From Nothopassalora personata (Eukaryota > Ascomycota > Dothideomycetes > Mycosphaerellales > Mycosphaerellaceae): 64,000 nt of DNA. The notes under the pieces were generated by a model that worked only from the letters and a program-made list of their open reading frames with translations, searched no databases and was not told the DNA's origin. Positions 53,493 to 64,000 of the stretch are shown here, one piece after another. Made by a program: the position numbers and the translations under genes. Every line of letters begins with the position of its first letter. Within the stretch, counting starts at the first letter, position 1. The DNA lies in the NCBI GenBank assembly GCA_033816765.1, contig CM066290.1, forward strand, positions 3,038,001 to 3,102,000. The letters are read 5' to 3'.

Positions 53493-54240
53493 ATGGGCTC
53501 CATCGCCAACGAACCTCAGCAGGGGCATTCGAAGAAACTTGACACCTTCTTCTTGCCGTTATCATATGAGCATGCTGCAACTTGCCATGCCCTCGAGGAA
53601 GTCACGTTCCCACCAGCCGAGACGGCTACCCTCGAGAAGGTGAGCCGGTCGTCCAGCGCAGAGCATTGATCGTATCGCCGTCGTTGCTGTTCGGTGCAAA
53701 ATCTGTGCAAGCAAGATCGCTGACGCCACGTAGTTTCAGTACAGATTGTCCCGGTGTCCAGAGCTATGCCTGGGCATGTTTGTCGACACGGCTGACGCCC
53801 TGAAGCTTGATGGACTGGCGAAGCGACTTCATCTTCATAGCGACACACAACATGGGCTGGTGCTCATAGGCCAGATCAGTGCGACAAAGACGACGGATAC
53901 CACGGTGACCGAGGGAGCAATGGCGAGTCCAGCGCCTGAAGAACACACCACAAGAGGGCACAGACCAGAGGGCCGGACAGTGTGCATACATGCCGTTGCC
54001 GTTGTGCCGGAGTTCCAAAGGCTCGGTCTGGGAAGGAGGATGCTGACAGCATATCTGAAGCTCCTGAAGCAGCAAGATGTAGCAGATCGCGTTGCAATAT
54101 TGGCTCATGAACACCTGTTGGGATATTACGAGAGCTTCGGCTTCGTCAACATTGGGTTGAGCAAGAATTTGTATGGAGATGGTGGCTGGTACGATATGAT
54201 CCTCGAGCTGAATAGCACGCCGGTGGCGGCGAGGTGGTGA
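53493..54240 (+). CDS. AANAT-like GNAT acetyltransferase
   Basis: Two exons (53493-53639 and 53734-54240, 94-nt intron) encode 217 residues. The acetyl-CoA loop VVPEFQRLGLGRRML (R/QxxGxG/A type) follows HAVAVVPEF, and the segments YRLSRCPELCLGMF and AILAHEHLLGYYESFGFVN, then the C-terminal GDGGWYDMILEL, resemble arylalkylamine (serotonin) or polyamine N-acetyltransferases such as yeast Paa1. Such enzymes acetylate small aromatic amines or polyamines. It is longer than Paa1 because of an insert rich in Thr and charged residues (about 85-115). The neighbours suggest aromatic-amine chemistry, but that is inference. Confidence 0.82.
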
Positions 54241-54403
54241 CGATTTGTATGTTGGTATTGTTATGGTCAAAGGAACGGACGCGTCGAACGCGTAGCTAGA
54301 CAGACTCTTTTTCTCCATCTTTGTCAGCAAGTTTTCGGCTCCTTCATTTCCTACTCCGAGACTCCGACTTGGTCTTGCACATAGTCGACTGCCATCCACA
54401 ACG

Positions 54404-56568
54404 ATGCCCAACAGACTGGCAGCCTGCGACCCGTGCAGGACATCGAAAGTAGCATGCGATCATGTCCGTCCGATCTGCAGTCGATGTCACAAGGAGAACA
54501 ACGCCGAAGGATGTGTGTACCGAGAACGTCCGTTCAAGCGGCGTCGGCGTAGCGAGCATCAAGACTCCAGACCACCGTCAACACCCATGCCTGGCGGTCA
54601 TCCTCCTAGCGACAGCACTTCTCCGGCCTTCGTGGAGCGAGTGGACGCCCTACAGCCTCACTCCTATCCAAATCCTGGTTATCTCGGAGACTCCAGCCAT
54701 ACTGCCATATTTGAGCAGATTGTGGCCAGTCACGAGAGCAGCGAGGTTCACACTCCGACCACACCTGGTACCTCTACTGTGCGTCCAGCTACAGGACGCC
54801 AGGCTTCTCCAGGCCCGCAGGTACTTCGAGGAAAGGCCATACTTGATAGCATGCGAAGCACGTTGCATCCATCTTCGTGCGCAACTCTGCTCAAGGCCTG
54901 GCTTTGGAAAGGAACAAACTTGGCTTTAGCTGGGGACCTACTCCGACCTTGTATCGACACTGTCGTTCGTGTGATATCAAGTCGATGTTCAAGCATGGAC
55001 GTATCGCAGAAGTTGCTGACGAACTCCTTGAATGTGCTCAAAGCTAATTCATCATGCGACCTCGATCACTATCGGGCTCAGCTAATGAACGAAAATGTCA
55101 GATGGGAAAGTCTTGGTCTATTTCTTGTCGCCGTCAGTCGTGCAGCAACAGATCTGGATGAGTACAGTGAGCTTTATAGAACTCAGCCAGATCGACGACA
55201 GTGGCAGACGAGTGCCCTGGAGCTTTCAGACCAATGCTTGGAAATATGTCTGAGTCTAGATTGCCTGAATGATTTGCAGCTTCTGCTACAATATGAGAAC
55301 TGGATCGCGCACTCCATGGTAGATGGTGATCAGAGTAGGTGGTATCACTCTCGTATCTACCACATCTTGCTGACTGACCAGGCTATCACTCCTGGAGAAA
55401 GCTTGGCGACGTTATCAGCTCACTGTTCGCCTTGGGATATCATGAAAGGATCGACACGCAAGGACAGCTGCCGGAATTCATCAAGGACTTAAGGAGCACA
55501 GCGCTGGCAAGGACCTTTTCCGGAGACAAGAATGTTTCGATTTTCCTTGGTCGACCGCCCCGAATCCACAGTAAGTACTGCGAGATCAAGAGTGTGATTG
55601 ATGGCATCGCCCCTCGAGATGAGACCAGAAATCTCTCGGAAGAAGTGACCACAACACGATTCAGCTATCTGCTGGAGTCTTGGTGGACAGCTTCGTGTGC
55701 ACTGCTCAAAGAGCAAGTCCTTGATGTTCCCAAGAACGCACCTTATGAGCAACGATCGAGCACTGCCAGGTTCGTCAACGCAGCGGCATTCGTTTTATCA
55801 CAATGACTGACTCATCCAAGTAATGTGAATATCCAGGCAGAGCGGCTCTGGCAGTCACTGCCGAATCGTTTCCGACTCGAGGGACCTCTGCGACTTTGCG
55901 ACAAGTTCTCCCCTGTTGAGCGTGACTTCCTCGCCAGCGCAAAGCTCAATTATCTTCATACCCACTTTCTACTCCATCTGACACTAACACAGCGCACTCC
56001 GGAACCCAGTGCTGATCTGCTCGGGGTTGCTGTACAAATACTGAACTTGACTGTTGAAGCGGTCGTGCTAAAGAGCCATGTCGAGAATTCCGGAACTGGA
56101 CATGTTTGGAAAGTGAGTAGCAGTCTCGTGCTGTTGTCCTCCAAAGCTAACCACTGGTAGGTCGCCTATTATGGATTACCTGCCGCCGGCATCATCTGTC
56201 TATGTCTTCTGAATAGGCGTCTGGGAACACAAAACGGCGGCATACCCGTATTTCAGACCATTCAAGACCTCGGAGTACTTGTCGCTCATACCGAGACCGG
56301 GGCGCTGATTCACGTAGATGAGCCCAACTATTCGCTTTTGGCCGCGGCCACCGGAATAGTTAAGAGTTTGCTGGAGAAGACTCTTTCAGGTGCCATGACG
56401 CAACCGTACCAAGTACAAGACAGATCGCTGGATACTCTGGTGCCCCCGGATTGGGCTCCATGGACAGCAGAACAAGGTGGCAGGGACTTTGAGCTCGACT
56501 TTTGGTTGAACTTGGCCGATCATCCTGAATTGTCCAGCAACACAACGAACAACTTCGCAGCACCGTAA
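54404..56568 (+). CDS. Zn2Cys6 fungal transcription factor
   Basis: Exons 54404-55334, 55382-55769, 55821-56112 and 56161-56568 join to 672 residues. The zinc cluster is at the N terminus: ACDPCRTSKVACDHVRPICS, then RCHKENNAEGC (C-x2-C-x6-C-x6-C-x2-C-x8-C), followed by the basic linker FKRRRRSEH. The remaining protein is a helical middle homology region; the segment RTFSGDKNVSIFLGRPPRIH is the conserved core of the Fungal_trans domain. The third exon start is best placed at AAG|TAATGTG, giving SNVNIQAERLWQSLPNRF. The target genes are probably local (acetyltransferase, aminotransferase, decarboxylase), by location only. The gene runs in the same direction as both neighbours, which start about 160 bp and 300 bp away. 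Confidence 0.9.
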
Positions 56569-56871
56569 ATCACGACAGGCAAAACGAAGTGAAAGATTCA
56601 CACATTGAGAGTCTGATGCAAGTCTCCGTTGCGATCGATCCATGATCAGGATGCAGGACCTCTGGACGAGTGGTGGGCTTGGGCAGTAAGAGCAAGCGCA
56701 CTGAGGCTCCCCGCAAGTCAGCTCCAGTACCATCCCCACATATGGTACCCTCTACCACGGGTCACGAAGGAAATTGGACCCGAGATCGATCTTGCCGTGC
56801 TGAGGGCGGGAAGCCGGCGACCTGCAAGCTCGATAGTCCAACATTCCGGACGAACACTCCGAGACTCCGAT

Positions 56872-58578
56872 ATGTCTAACCAGGGAAACAGACTCAGCAA
56901 ACAAAGCGAGCTTTTCGAACTCCTCGACATGCTAGACCAAGGTCAACAGCATAACGAAAAGACCAAGATCAGCATGGACGACTTTTACCAGAAGCTTACC
57001 GCCATTGAGCACCGACGAGATGCATCGGGACCACTGCCTGTCGGCATCGCTCCACAGGTCTCCTCTTTCCTATACAGAGATACGCGGATTGCTCATACCC
57101 GAAGAGCAGAGGACTTTGAACATCGGCTCAGTGAAGAGAGTCGAGCACGACACGCTGCCACACTGAAGGCATCGGCAAGCGTTACTTCAACCATTCAAGC
57201 TATCAATCTCGGCACCGCCAGGCCATCAAGCAAGTACTCACCATGGCAGACTATGTCTATGAGTGGGTATGATCCGTGGACTCCAAAGGACAATCATGAT
57301 GAGTTCAATGCCCTCATGAATGTCGTCTGCGAGAAAGGTGAAGCGGGATGGGATTTTGGTACAGCAAGTATGCAACAGCCCTCTCGCGTTAACAAGCACA
57401 ATGCGCATACTGACCATCGATTTAAAGTGAATTATGGCTGGGCAACCGGATCACCGCAGCTGCTACGATTCGTGACTGAGCATGTAGAACTCATCCACAA
57501 CCCTGCATATCAAGACTGGGAATGCTGCCTCACGTCTGGCACCACATCCGCCCTGGAGATGATCTTCCGCATCTTGTGCAACCGTGGCGACCGTATCTTG
57601 ACAGAGTCTTACTCATATTCCGGAGCTTTAGAGGCCATCCGACCACTTGGCATCAAAGCCATCGGCGTTGATATGGACGAGCACGGCCTCAAGCCAGATG
57701 CTCTGGACTTCAAGCTACGACAATGGGACCCAGCCAACGGCCCGAAACCATTCGTCTTATACACCGTCCCATGTGGACAGAATCCTACCGGTATTACACA
57801 ACCCTTCGAAAGAAGAAAAGCCATTTACGCCGTCGCCCAAGTGCACGACCTCCTCATCGTTGAAGACGACCCATACTACTTCCTAACGCTCCACCAAGAC
57901 CTCAGCGCCGCGACACCAGACCGTTACATCAAGACCCTGCCAACCTCGTACCTCTCCCTCGACACATCAGGTCGGGTTTTGCGGCTAGACGCAACATCCA
58001 AGATCCTCGCCCCCGGCCTACGAGCAGGATGGCTAACATGCTGTGCGCAACTGATGACCAAGTTCCTTTGCCATACCGAGTGCAGCACTACAGCGCCGAG
58101 CGGGCCTTCGCAGGTTATGCTGTACAAGACACTTGATGAGGCCTGGGGTCATGAGGGCTTCATCAGATGGCTCATGAGGCTTTCGTCGCAGTATCGAGCG
58201 TGTCGAGATACTATGGTGCAGGCGTGCGAACAGTATCTGCCCAAGTCCATTTGTCGATGGACGACTCCAAGTGTGGGGATGTTCGTATGGATCGAGATCG
58301 ATGTTGCTGCGCATCCTGGTGCCAAAACGGATAGTCCGAGGAGCGAGAAGGGTTGTAATACGTCGTCGATCGAAGAGAAGATCTTTGCTGGCGCTAAGGT
58401 GAGAGGTGTTCAGGTCAGTAGAGGGAGCTGGTTCGCGGTGGAGCAGAGGTCGAAAGGGAGTGTGGTGGCGTTCCGTATGACTTTTGCGGCTGCCGACGAG
58501 AACATGCTGGAGGAAGCTGTGAAGCGCTTTGCAGCAGCTGTGAAAGAAGAGTTTGAGTTGGAGGATTATGTTGTCTAG
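56872..58578 (+). CDS. Aro8-type aromatic amino acid / alpha-aminoadipate aminotransferase
   Basis: Single exon, 568 residues from ATG 56872. It is a fold type I PLP enzyme of the ARO8 branch: INLGTARPSSKYSPW, the substrate-binding LTSGTTSALEMIFRILCNRGD, FVLYTVPCGQNPTGI, IVEDDPYYFLTL and the PLP lysine K377 in DATSKILAPGLRAGW. The C-terminal domain contains PSVGMFVWIEIDV and SRGSWFAV. Aro8 enzymes transaminate Phe, Tyr, Trp and 2-aminoadipate with 2-oxoglutarate. The Met-rich, Gln/His-rich N terminus (about 60 residues) is not conserved in the family. The frame stays open upstream to 56629 but this part has no family resemblance and is taken as leader. Together with the nearby decarboxylase this would give aromatic 2-oxo acids and then aldehydes. 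Confidence 0.9.
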   Translation: MSNQGNRLSKQSELFELLDMLDQGQQHNEKTKISMDDFYQKLTAIEHRRDASGPLPVGIAPQVSSFLYRDTRIAHTRRAEDFEHRLSEESRARHAATLKASASVTSTIQAINLGTARPSSKYSPWQTMSMSGYDPWTPKDNHDEFNALMNVVCEKGEAGWDFGTASMQQPSRVNKHNAHTDHRFKVNYGWATGSPQLLRFVTEHVELIHNPAYQDWECCLTSGTTSALEMIFRILCNRGDRILTESYSYSGALEAIRPLGIKAIGVDMDEHGLKPDALDFKLRQWDPANGPKPFVLYTVPCGQNPTGITQPFERRKAIYAVAQVHDLLIVEDDPYYFLTLHQDLSAATPDRYIKTLPTSYLSLDTSGRVLRLDATSKILAPGLRAGWLTCCAQLMTKFLCHTECSTTAPSGPSQVMLYKTLDEAWGHEGFIRWLMRLSSQYRACRDTMVQACEQYLPKSICRWTTPSVGMFVWIEIDVAAHPGAKTDSPRSEKGCNTSSIEEKIFAGAKVRGVQVSRGSWFAVEQRSKGSVVAFRMTFAAADENMLEEAVKRFAAAVKEEFELEDYVV

Positions 58579-59304
58579 CCAGAAGCTGTCAGTCGGCACG
58601 AAACAAAGATCATAGCAAGGTATCTATCTGTATTGCACTAGATGATCGACCCAACGGGCTGGAGATGTTGACGTAAAAAGCCTCCCCGGGGGTAAATCTG
58701 CTCATCATTACATTGTAGTCGTAGACACCACTCTCCGGCATCCTTTATCAGCACATATATACGTCTTCTCTCCTCACATGTTGCACCTGCAGCGTCACAT
58801 CTGCCGATCTGAGCTGCTGCTGCTGCTTTACAAAGCGCGACGGATTCGATGAGAATCTGTCGTCATGTGTCGTCTTCTTCAGCTCCCACCTTGGCTGCCG
58901 CGCTGCGATAGACGTTATCAATTTCCTCAGAGCACGAGTAAACTGCCGTTCCAGGCCACTGCCGCAATATTCATCCTTGAGCGGCCTTGCATGCTGGTAC
59001 CTCACTCTTAAGAGATCATGCACTTTGACCTCGCCCCTCGGTACCAATTATGGCTAATGCTCCGCTGAGGCGCGATGTTATCAACCGGTCAACCCGGCCA
59101 GAAGAGAAGCTTTCACTCATAGAGGATGCCAGCTAAGTACGGGAACGTACTTAGGCCCGCCACGTAGAGCGCCAGAAAAGATCGGCGATACCTGTCTCCT
59201 GTAATTCATCCGGACGTCTCGCCCAGGACTTTCTCTCTTGACGGATTCCGTCGTCGTCAGACCAACAATATCTTCACGAGGGCCGTATCTGCTAAACGCC
59301 TCAT
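58579..59304. other. Intergenic between convergent genes, about 0.7 kb
   Basis: No gene that I can support. It contains the 3' ends of the aminotransferase and of the second zinc-cluster gene and a CTG/CAG-like short run (GCTGCTGCTGCT near 58816). Confidence 0.5.
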
Positions 59305-61459
59305 TCAGCCTTTCGAGTCGATTCGTGGTATAGTTTGAGGTGGCGCACAGCTTGTCGTATTGAAGTTGCTACTCCAAAACAACTCAGCTGGACTGTCTGC
59401 TCTGCCCTGATAATCATGTGCAGTCGGTGTATCAGGCCGTACAACATTGAACCAGTCTTCGTGGATGGAAAGGTCGCCGTGGTCGTTGGACGTGCAGTAT
59501 ACCAAGCGCCCCCTGTCTGCCTTGTAGAACTCCGAGGCGTGCTGCATAGGACTGAGCTCGATTTCAACAAAGCGGGCTGCTTCCGGGATTTCATGGCACT
59601 GGAAGTCTTCGCCTTCTGGCTTGCCTGTGACGTCTCGTGCTCGCTTCTCTTCCAGATCGCAGATGAGCTGCATGAAAGAGGCAAGGAAATAGCTATCGAA
59701 TACGCCTTGCAGGTTGATGCTGCGCAGTAAGTTGATGCACCTTCGGCGGATGGAGCTAGTGCGTGCCTTGAAAGCGATCATGGAGACGCATGGGACCAGG
59801 TCTGTGCCTAGTGTGAAAGCTTGCCGGGTTGTGGCCGATGAATACCGCCCAGGCTTTTCTCGTAGATGGTGCGATGCAATGCCATCGAAGTGGAGACCTA
59901 CGTATTGCTCAGTGAGTGTGAGAATACGATCAAATTGAGCATCGAATCGATCAACGAGCAACTCGGTAGGATCCCGCCATGTGGATACGACGAATGATAC
60001 GTAGAAGAAGTGAATCTGTGTTAGAATGTGCTGGGTCTCCTTCTCTGCCCCAACGGTATAAGATGACAGAGCGGTCATCCAAGCTGTCAGTTCATGCTTG
60101 ATCTCCTCCATTCGCTGGAGTAGATCAGGAGCCGCCTCGAGCGGAAGTGTTCGAGAAGCAGCGCAAGCCAGGCAGTTTCGCATGTCATCATCCAAAGAGT
60201 CGTAGTCATCACGCTTGCTGATGATCTCCTGCTCGGTCAAGAAGGCTATATCCCTGCAGAAGTCGTGCGTCTTCGATGCGATCGCATCGAGGTGCACCAT
60301 TGCCTCGTCTAGGGAGTAGAAAGATGCTGGGATCTGCTCCTGGCAGATCGGGAAGAGATAAGGCTCGTCTTCTCCAACGATAGTCAAGTCCCCGTCTAAT
60401 CTCACGAATGTCTGAAGAATGACATCCATGTTGCTCTTTGGTACCGGCTTCACCATCACCATGCGCTTGAGCTCCCCGTCACTCCATGGTATTGGAGGAG
60501 GACTTGAAGCACGAATACGCTCGTATAGAATGCGCAGGCCGGTGCGCAGATGTAGTGTGGCCCGAGCATCTTCGCTGTGAAGCACTTCGAAGCAGAAGAA
60601 GAGTAATGACACCAGCAGCACTATCTCGACATCGTTCTCGGAGCATCCCGTGCCCAGATTCTCGATGTAACTCCGGACGTAGCTCATTGCCTTGTTATAT
60701 TGGCTAAGCGCAAAGCCATGTTGCTCTTTGTCGATGCCAGCAGGTCCTCGGAACGCTTCGAAGGTCATTGCTCGATGTATAGAGCCGAGCGCAATCGCGG
60801 CATGTGTGACAGCAGGCTCGTGATGTCCCATCTGCAGTGCCAGACGCTCCCAGCTCAATGTCCATGAGCTGCCTGGTAGTTGTTTGACCGTCTGTAGTCG
60901 GAAGAAGTCGAAGGCATATGCTTCGACATTGCTCATGCCCAGTGTCGTGATCATAGACGGCCTGCGATTGACCTCGACAGGATAGAGTGTCGGGAATTTG
61001 ACCGAAGCAACTCGAGAGCCCTTGGGAAGCAATACTGCTTGGCTTCGACAAGTCTCAGGCCGCGGAGCATCGTATCCTGCACATTGACGGCCCGAGATTC
61101 TGCAACGGCGGCAGCTAGGTCTTTCTTCATCACACTAGAGTTGGGGTGTTAGTGAAAGCTGATGGCATGTAAGCCTCAACGAGGATGGAAGTCGTAGCAC
61201 GTGCCCTTTGTGGAACATATATGTTGTTTGAAGTTGCATAGCAAGTTGCATAGCCAACAATAGATACATGTCCACGCGCAACCATGAACCCACACAAGTC
61301 AATGCTGGGTAAGAGATGTAGCTGATGAGATTGATGGCAAGCCTGGAGCATGTACGAGATGTATGACGTACGTACCTTGATATGCCTCTGCCGACAAGTC
61401 CTACAACCAGTGCGAGTCTTGGGCTTTTTCGCTCTCTTCCTGACGACCGGGATAGTCAT
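59305..61459 (-). CDS. Zn2Cys6 fungal transcription factor (second)
   Basis: Two exons, 61459-61376 and 61134-59305, encode 637 residues; the 241-nt intron is long for this region and splits the zinc cluster. The cluster reads CRTCRQRHIK | CDEERPSCRRCRISGRQC (C-x2-C-x6-C-x6-C-x2-C-x6-C) after a basic N terminus (KRAKKPKTRTG). The rest matches the Fungal_trans_2 type of C6 factors: the stretch AYAFDFFRLQTVKQLPG and WERLALQMGHHEPAVTHAAI are typical. A DNA-binding regulator is certain; the targets are unknown. It converges on the aminotransferase gene with 726 bp between the two stops. The first exon holds only 28 residues. Confidence 0.88.
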
Positions 61460-62178
61460 AGTCCTTGCAGATCGGAAGCCAGCAGTCTGAAGTCAGATCA
61501 GATCTCTCCCTCACCAGCCTTAGCTCTCTCTCCAGCTAGAACTAGCGCAGCCGTCCAACAACCAGAGATGAGGCGCAAGAAGGGGCAACGAACGAATGAA
61601 ACGACAGCACCTCGTTTAGCCACCCAACACTTTAATGCGCGCAGTGGGCGGAAGGCACATGATAATGTGCAGCGACGACGCCCTGAGATCTTGTATACAA
61701 GCTCATCCTTCTTGGGAAGCCGCCAACCGAGGAGGCATAGCCCGGCATGCTTGGTTAGCTCAGCAACATGGTTCAGCTGGAAACTCACCGATTGGGCACC
61801 TGTACGAGGCTTGACGTTGATGTCTTGCATTGCAATATAGTGAGTTCAGCTGGTCCAGGGCCTGGCGACGTCTTAATGTGCCTTGATATAGCGCGTACCT
61901 TGCCGATAGCTCGACATCCGTCATTCTGCTTCGTGCCTTTCTGGAAAGGTCGCCAGCCAAGAAACTGCAAGAAAAGAGTGTGCCGCATTCCCAGAATGGG
62001 GGATATAGTAAGAGATCGGATTGCCATTTTGGTCTCAGAGTATGGTACAAGTTACAAGAGGATATCATGGAGCCTCCCATGGCCTATGGAGACACCTCCA
62101 TCCAACGCCGTGCCGCTTACTTCAATTTTGAGCCTTCGCCCTGGTATCCCAACCCGACCCATATGCTATCCCGACCGA
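61460..62178. other. Intergenic, about 0.7 kb
   Basis: No gene seen. It includes the promoter of the second zinc-cluster gene and the 3' flank of the Ca2+/H+ exchanger gene. Confidence 0.5.
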
Positions 62179-63561
62179 TTAATGACCAAAGAAACCCGAC
62201 ACTAGCTCGCCGATGTCGCCAGCATCTTCTGGATAGACCCAGAACGCCAGCGCAATGATAACATATGTGCCCAAGCACATGCAACCCTCGAGGTAGTTGC
62301 TCTTTCCGTCTTGGATCAGGTAGTTGACGACCAAGACACTCAGGAAGAAGACGACCGTCTCGAAGCCTTGGAAGTGAAGAGACATGGGTTGACCAATGAT
62401 CCAACCCAAGATGACAAGGAATGGAGTGACGAACAGCGCAATCTGCATGGAGCTGCCAATGGCCACACCAACGGCGAGATCCATCTTGTCCTTGTAGGCC
62501 ACGACGACAGCGGTGACGTGCTCCGCTGCATTGCCGACAATTGGCAGAAGGATGAGACCAATAAAGGTCTTGCTGATGCCGGAACTAGCGACAATCGAGT
62601 CGATGCTGTCCACAAGGTACTCGGCGCATACCGCAACCAGAATGGTGACCAGGACCAGAGCGATCGTGGCCGCGACTGGACCAAGGATTTCCGGCTCCTT
62701 TGCCTCGCCGCCTTCCTCATCCTGAGCCTCCGCATCGAAGAGATGGGCATGAGTCTTGAGCTGGAAGACAAGATATAAGACGTAAAGGATAAGCATGATG
62801 ATGGCTGTGCCGCGCGACAGTACGAGTATGTTGCCGTCGGAATCCGCGGTGCTTCGTGTAAGAGCAGCGTACATGGTCGCGGGGATGATCAAAGAGGTAG
62901 CGGCGACGGCCATGAGCGAGGACATGGTGGATGCGACGGTCTCGTTGAACCGACTCTCTCCGCGCCTGATTCCGGAGGAGATGAAGCAGCATCCGAGGAC
63001 AAGCAGGATGTTCGATAAGATCGAGCCCAGCATGCTCGCCTGCACGATGCGGATCTCGCCCTTGTGTAATGCAACGATGGAGACCTGAGGATGTCAGTTT
63101 TGCGCTTGCACGTGATCACTGACAGTACTCACAATCAGCTCCACAGCGTTTCCAAATGTCGCATTCATGAGACCTCCAACGGTCTGCCCAAGTTTGACGG
63201 AGAGCTCCTCAGTCGCAAAACTGAGCAGAGCTGCGAGCGGGACGATGGCGAAGAAATTGACCACGAAGACGGCGGTCGGGTTGGCATCCATCGCACCGAG
63301 GACGATACCGGCTGGTACGCAGACCAAGAGCACGTTGACGTAATTGCTAGCCAGTGTTGCCCAGGTCAGATGCAAGAAGTTGGACGGATAGCGCACCCAT
63401 GCGCGCTCGTCCTCGTGCAACGGCTGTCCATTCGAGTTCTTCAAGACTCTGCCGCTCGCCATATTGCCCAAGCTACTAGCTCCGCGCGTGATGAGCGGCG
63501 TCTCCTCGTTCGATTCGTCGCGCGGTGCGCCATTGAGGCCGCGCTCTTCGTCGTTGGTCAT
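62179..63561 (-). CDS. VCX1: Vacuolar-type Ca2+/H+ antiporter (CAX family)
   Basis: Two exons, 63561-63133 and 63084-62179 (48-nt intron), encode 444 residues with about eleven membrane spans. The two CAX signature regions are present: SFATEELSVKLGQTVGGLMN followed by ATFGNAVELIVSIVALHKGE in the first half, and LLPIVGNAAEHVTAVVVAYKDKM in the second, with the internal acidic loop LFDAEAQDEEGGEAKEPEIL between them. The N terminus is polar (about 65 residues). The protein should use the proton gradient of the vacuole to take up calcium, sometimes manganese. The symbol VCX1 follows the yeast protein; fungi often carry several paralogues. Confidence 0.94.
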
Positions 63562-64000
63562 CGTGGTGGTGTATGTGGAGTTGTTGGTGGTATTGAAGCT
63601 GCCGAAGCGGCTGTGCTTGGAAAAGGCCCGCTTGACTTGAACTGTGATGTCGCGAATCGCATTAGTACAGTGACGATGACCGGGACAGGAACAGGACCAG
63701 GACCAGGAACAAAGCAGCGGCGGTGCCCTGGGCGCATATAACAGAGCAGCCTTTGTGGATGACCATGGTCGGAAAATGGTCGGAAAAGCTTACTTGTGTA
63801 CGTACGACCAGAGGGCTCCGGTGGCAGGGCCAAGAGTGTGGCTTATGGCCCAAGAGTCAAGGGTGCTATGGAGGCAATGTTTCTCCCGGTCTCAGCGGCC
63901 GGCGTGAGGGATGTGAGATGCCCCAGGGGAGGGGGGGGGGTGGTGATGGGCGATGGGTGGTGAGAGAAGGGTACTACTAAAGGATGGAACGGATGGGCAC
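63562..64000. other. Promoter of the antiporter gene and right edge
   Basis: A guanine-rich run (GGGGAGGGGGGGGGG near 63926-63941) and a GGACCAGGACCAGGAAC repeat near 63691 are low-complexity sequence. No gene can be supported before the window ends. Confidence 0.5.

Noticed and set aside
58748..59047. 99-codon minus-strand frame between the aminotransferase and the second regulator
   Set aside because: It starts at TTG with no in-frame ATG near the start and shows no domain.
63926..63941. Guanine-rich run near the right edge
   Set aside because: Simple low-complexity sequence; a G-quadruplex is possible but nothing else supports a function.

Overview
The window reads as nuclear DNA of a filamentous ascomycete (Pezizomycotina). 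Genes lie on both strands with no operons. Most carry one to five short introns (about 47-60 nt) with GT(A/G)NGT donors, CTAAC/CTGAC branch sites and AG acceptors. The gene set is typical of moulds: GH35 beta-galactosidase, Zn2Cys6 regulators, Pex8, a copper-binding BIM1/X325-type protein, a DUF3659 protein and an aquaglyceroporin. Protein resemblances feel closest to Dothideomycetes, but I cannot test that. All identifications come from reading motifs; no database search was run. Exon joins were worked out by hand and checked for frame.

Layout. 0-11 kb: splicing factor Cwc24, a six-exon secreted beta-galactosidase, the tRNA thiolase Ctu1/Ncs6, a three-exon small secreted protein, an unusual tRNA-Trp gene and mitochondrial ribosomal protein mS45. 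11-24 kb: lysophosphatidate acyltransferase Slc1, a short degenerate repeat pair, a short-chain dehydrogenase, a BTB protein with zinc ribbons, two unrecognised proteins, the NC2-alpha histone-fold repressor, a succinate-semialdehyde-type dehydrogenase and a second BTB protein. 24-29 kb: glycerol kinase and an aquaglyceroporin face away from each other across about 1.9 kb and would together form glycerol uptake and activation. 29-38 kb: a gene-poor stretch holding one unrecognised protein and an isolated copper-binding surface protein. 38-51 kb: a DUF3659 protein, an SLC35F-type transporter, a TMEM170-like protein, the peroxin Pex8 (ending in the peroxisomal signal SKL), a BAR-SH3 protein, an RMD1/RMD8-type membrane protein and an unrecognised conserved-looking protein. 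51-62 kb: a pyruvate/2-oxo-acid decarboxylase, an AANAT-like acetyltransferase, a Zn2Cys6 regulator, an Aro8-type aminotransferase and a second Zn2Cys6 regulator; the combination suggests an Ehrlich or indole-pyruvate type module. 62-64 kb: a vacuolar-type Ca2+/H+ exchanger.

The most surprising element is the tRNA-Trp(CCA) gene at 8810-8946. Besides an ordinary anticodon-loop intron, it carries a 52-nt insert between positions 53 and 54 of the T arm. The insert begins GTATGT, holds CTAAC and ends CAG, like a spliceosomal mRNA intron, and removing it restores a good cloverleaf. Second-tier items are the small secreted protein built from two exon-encoded copies of a C-x12-C module, the glycerol gene pair with tandem TGACGT sites, and the putative aromatic 2-oxo-acid locus with CGG direct repeats in its divergent promoter.
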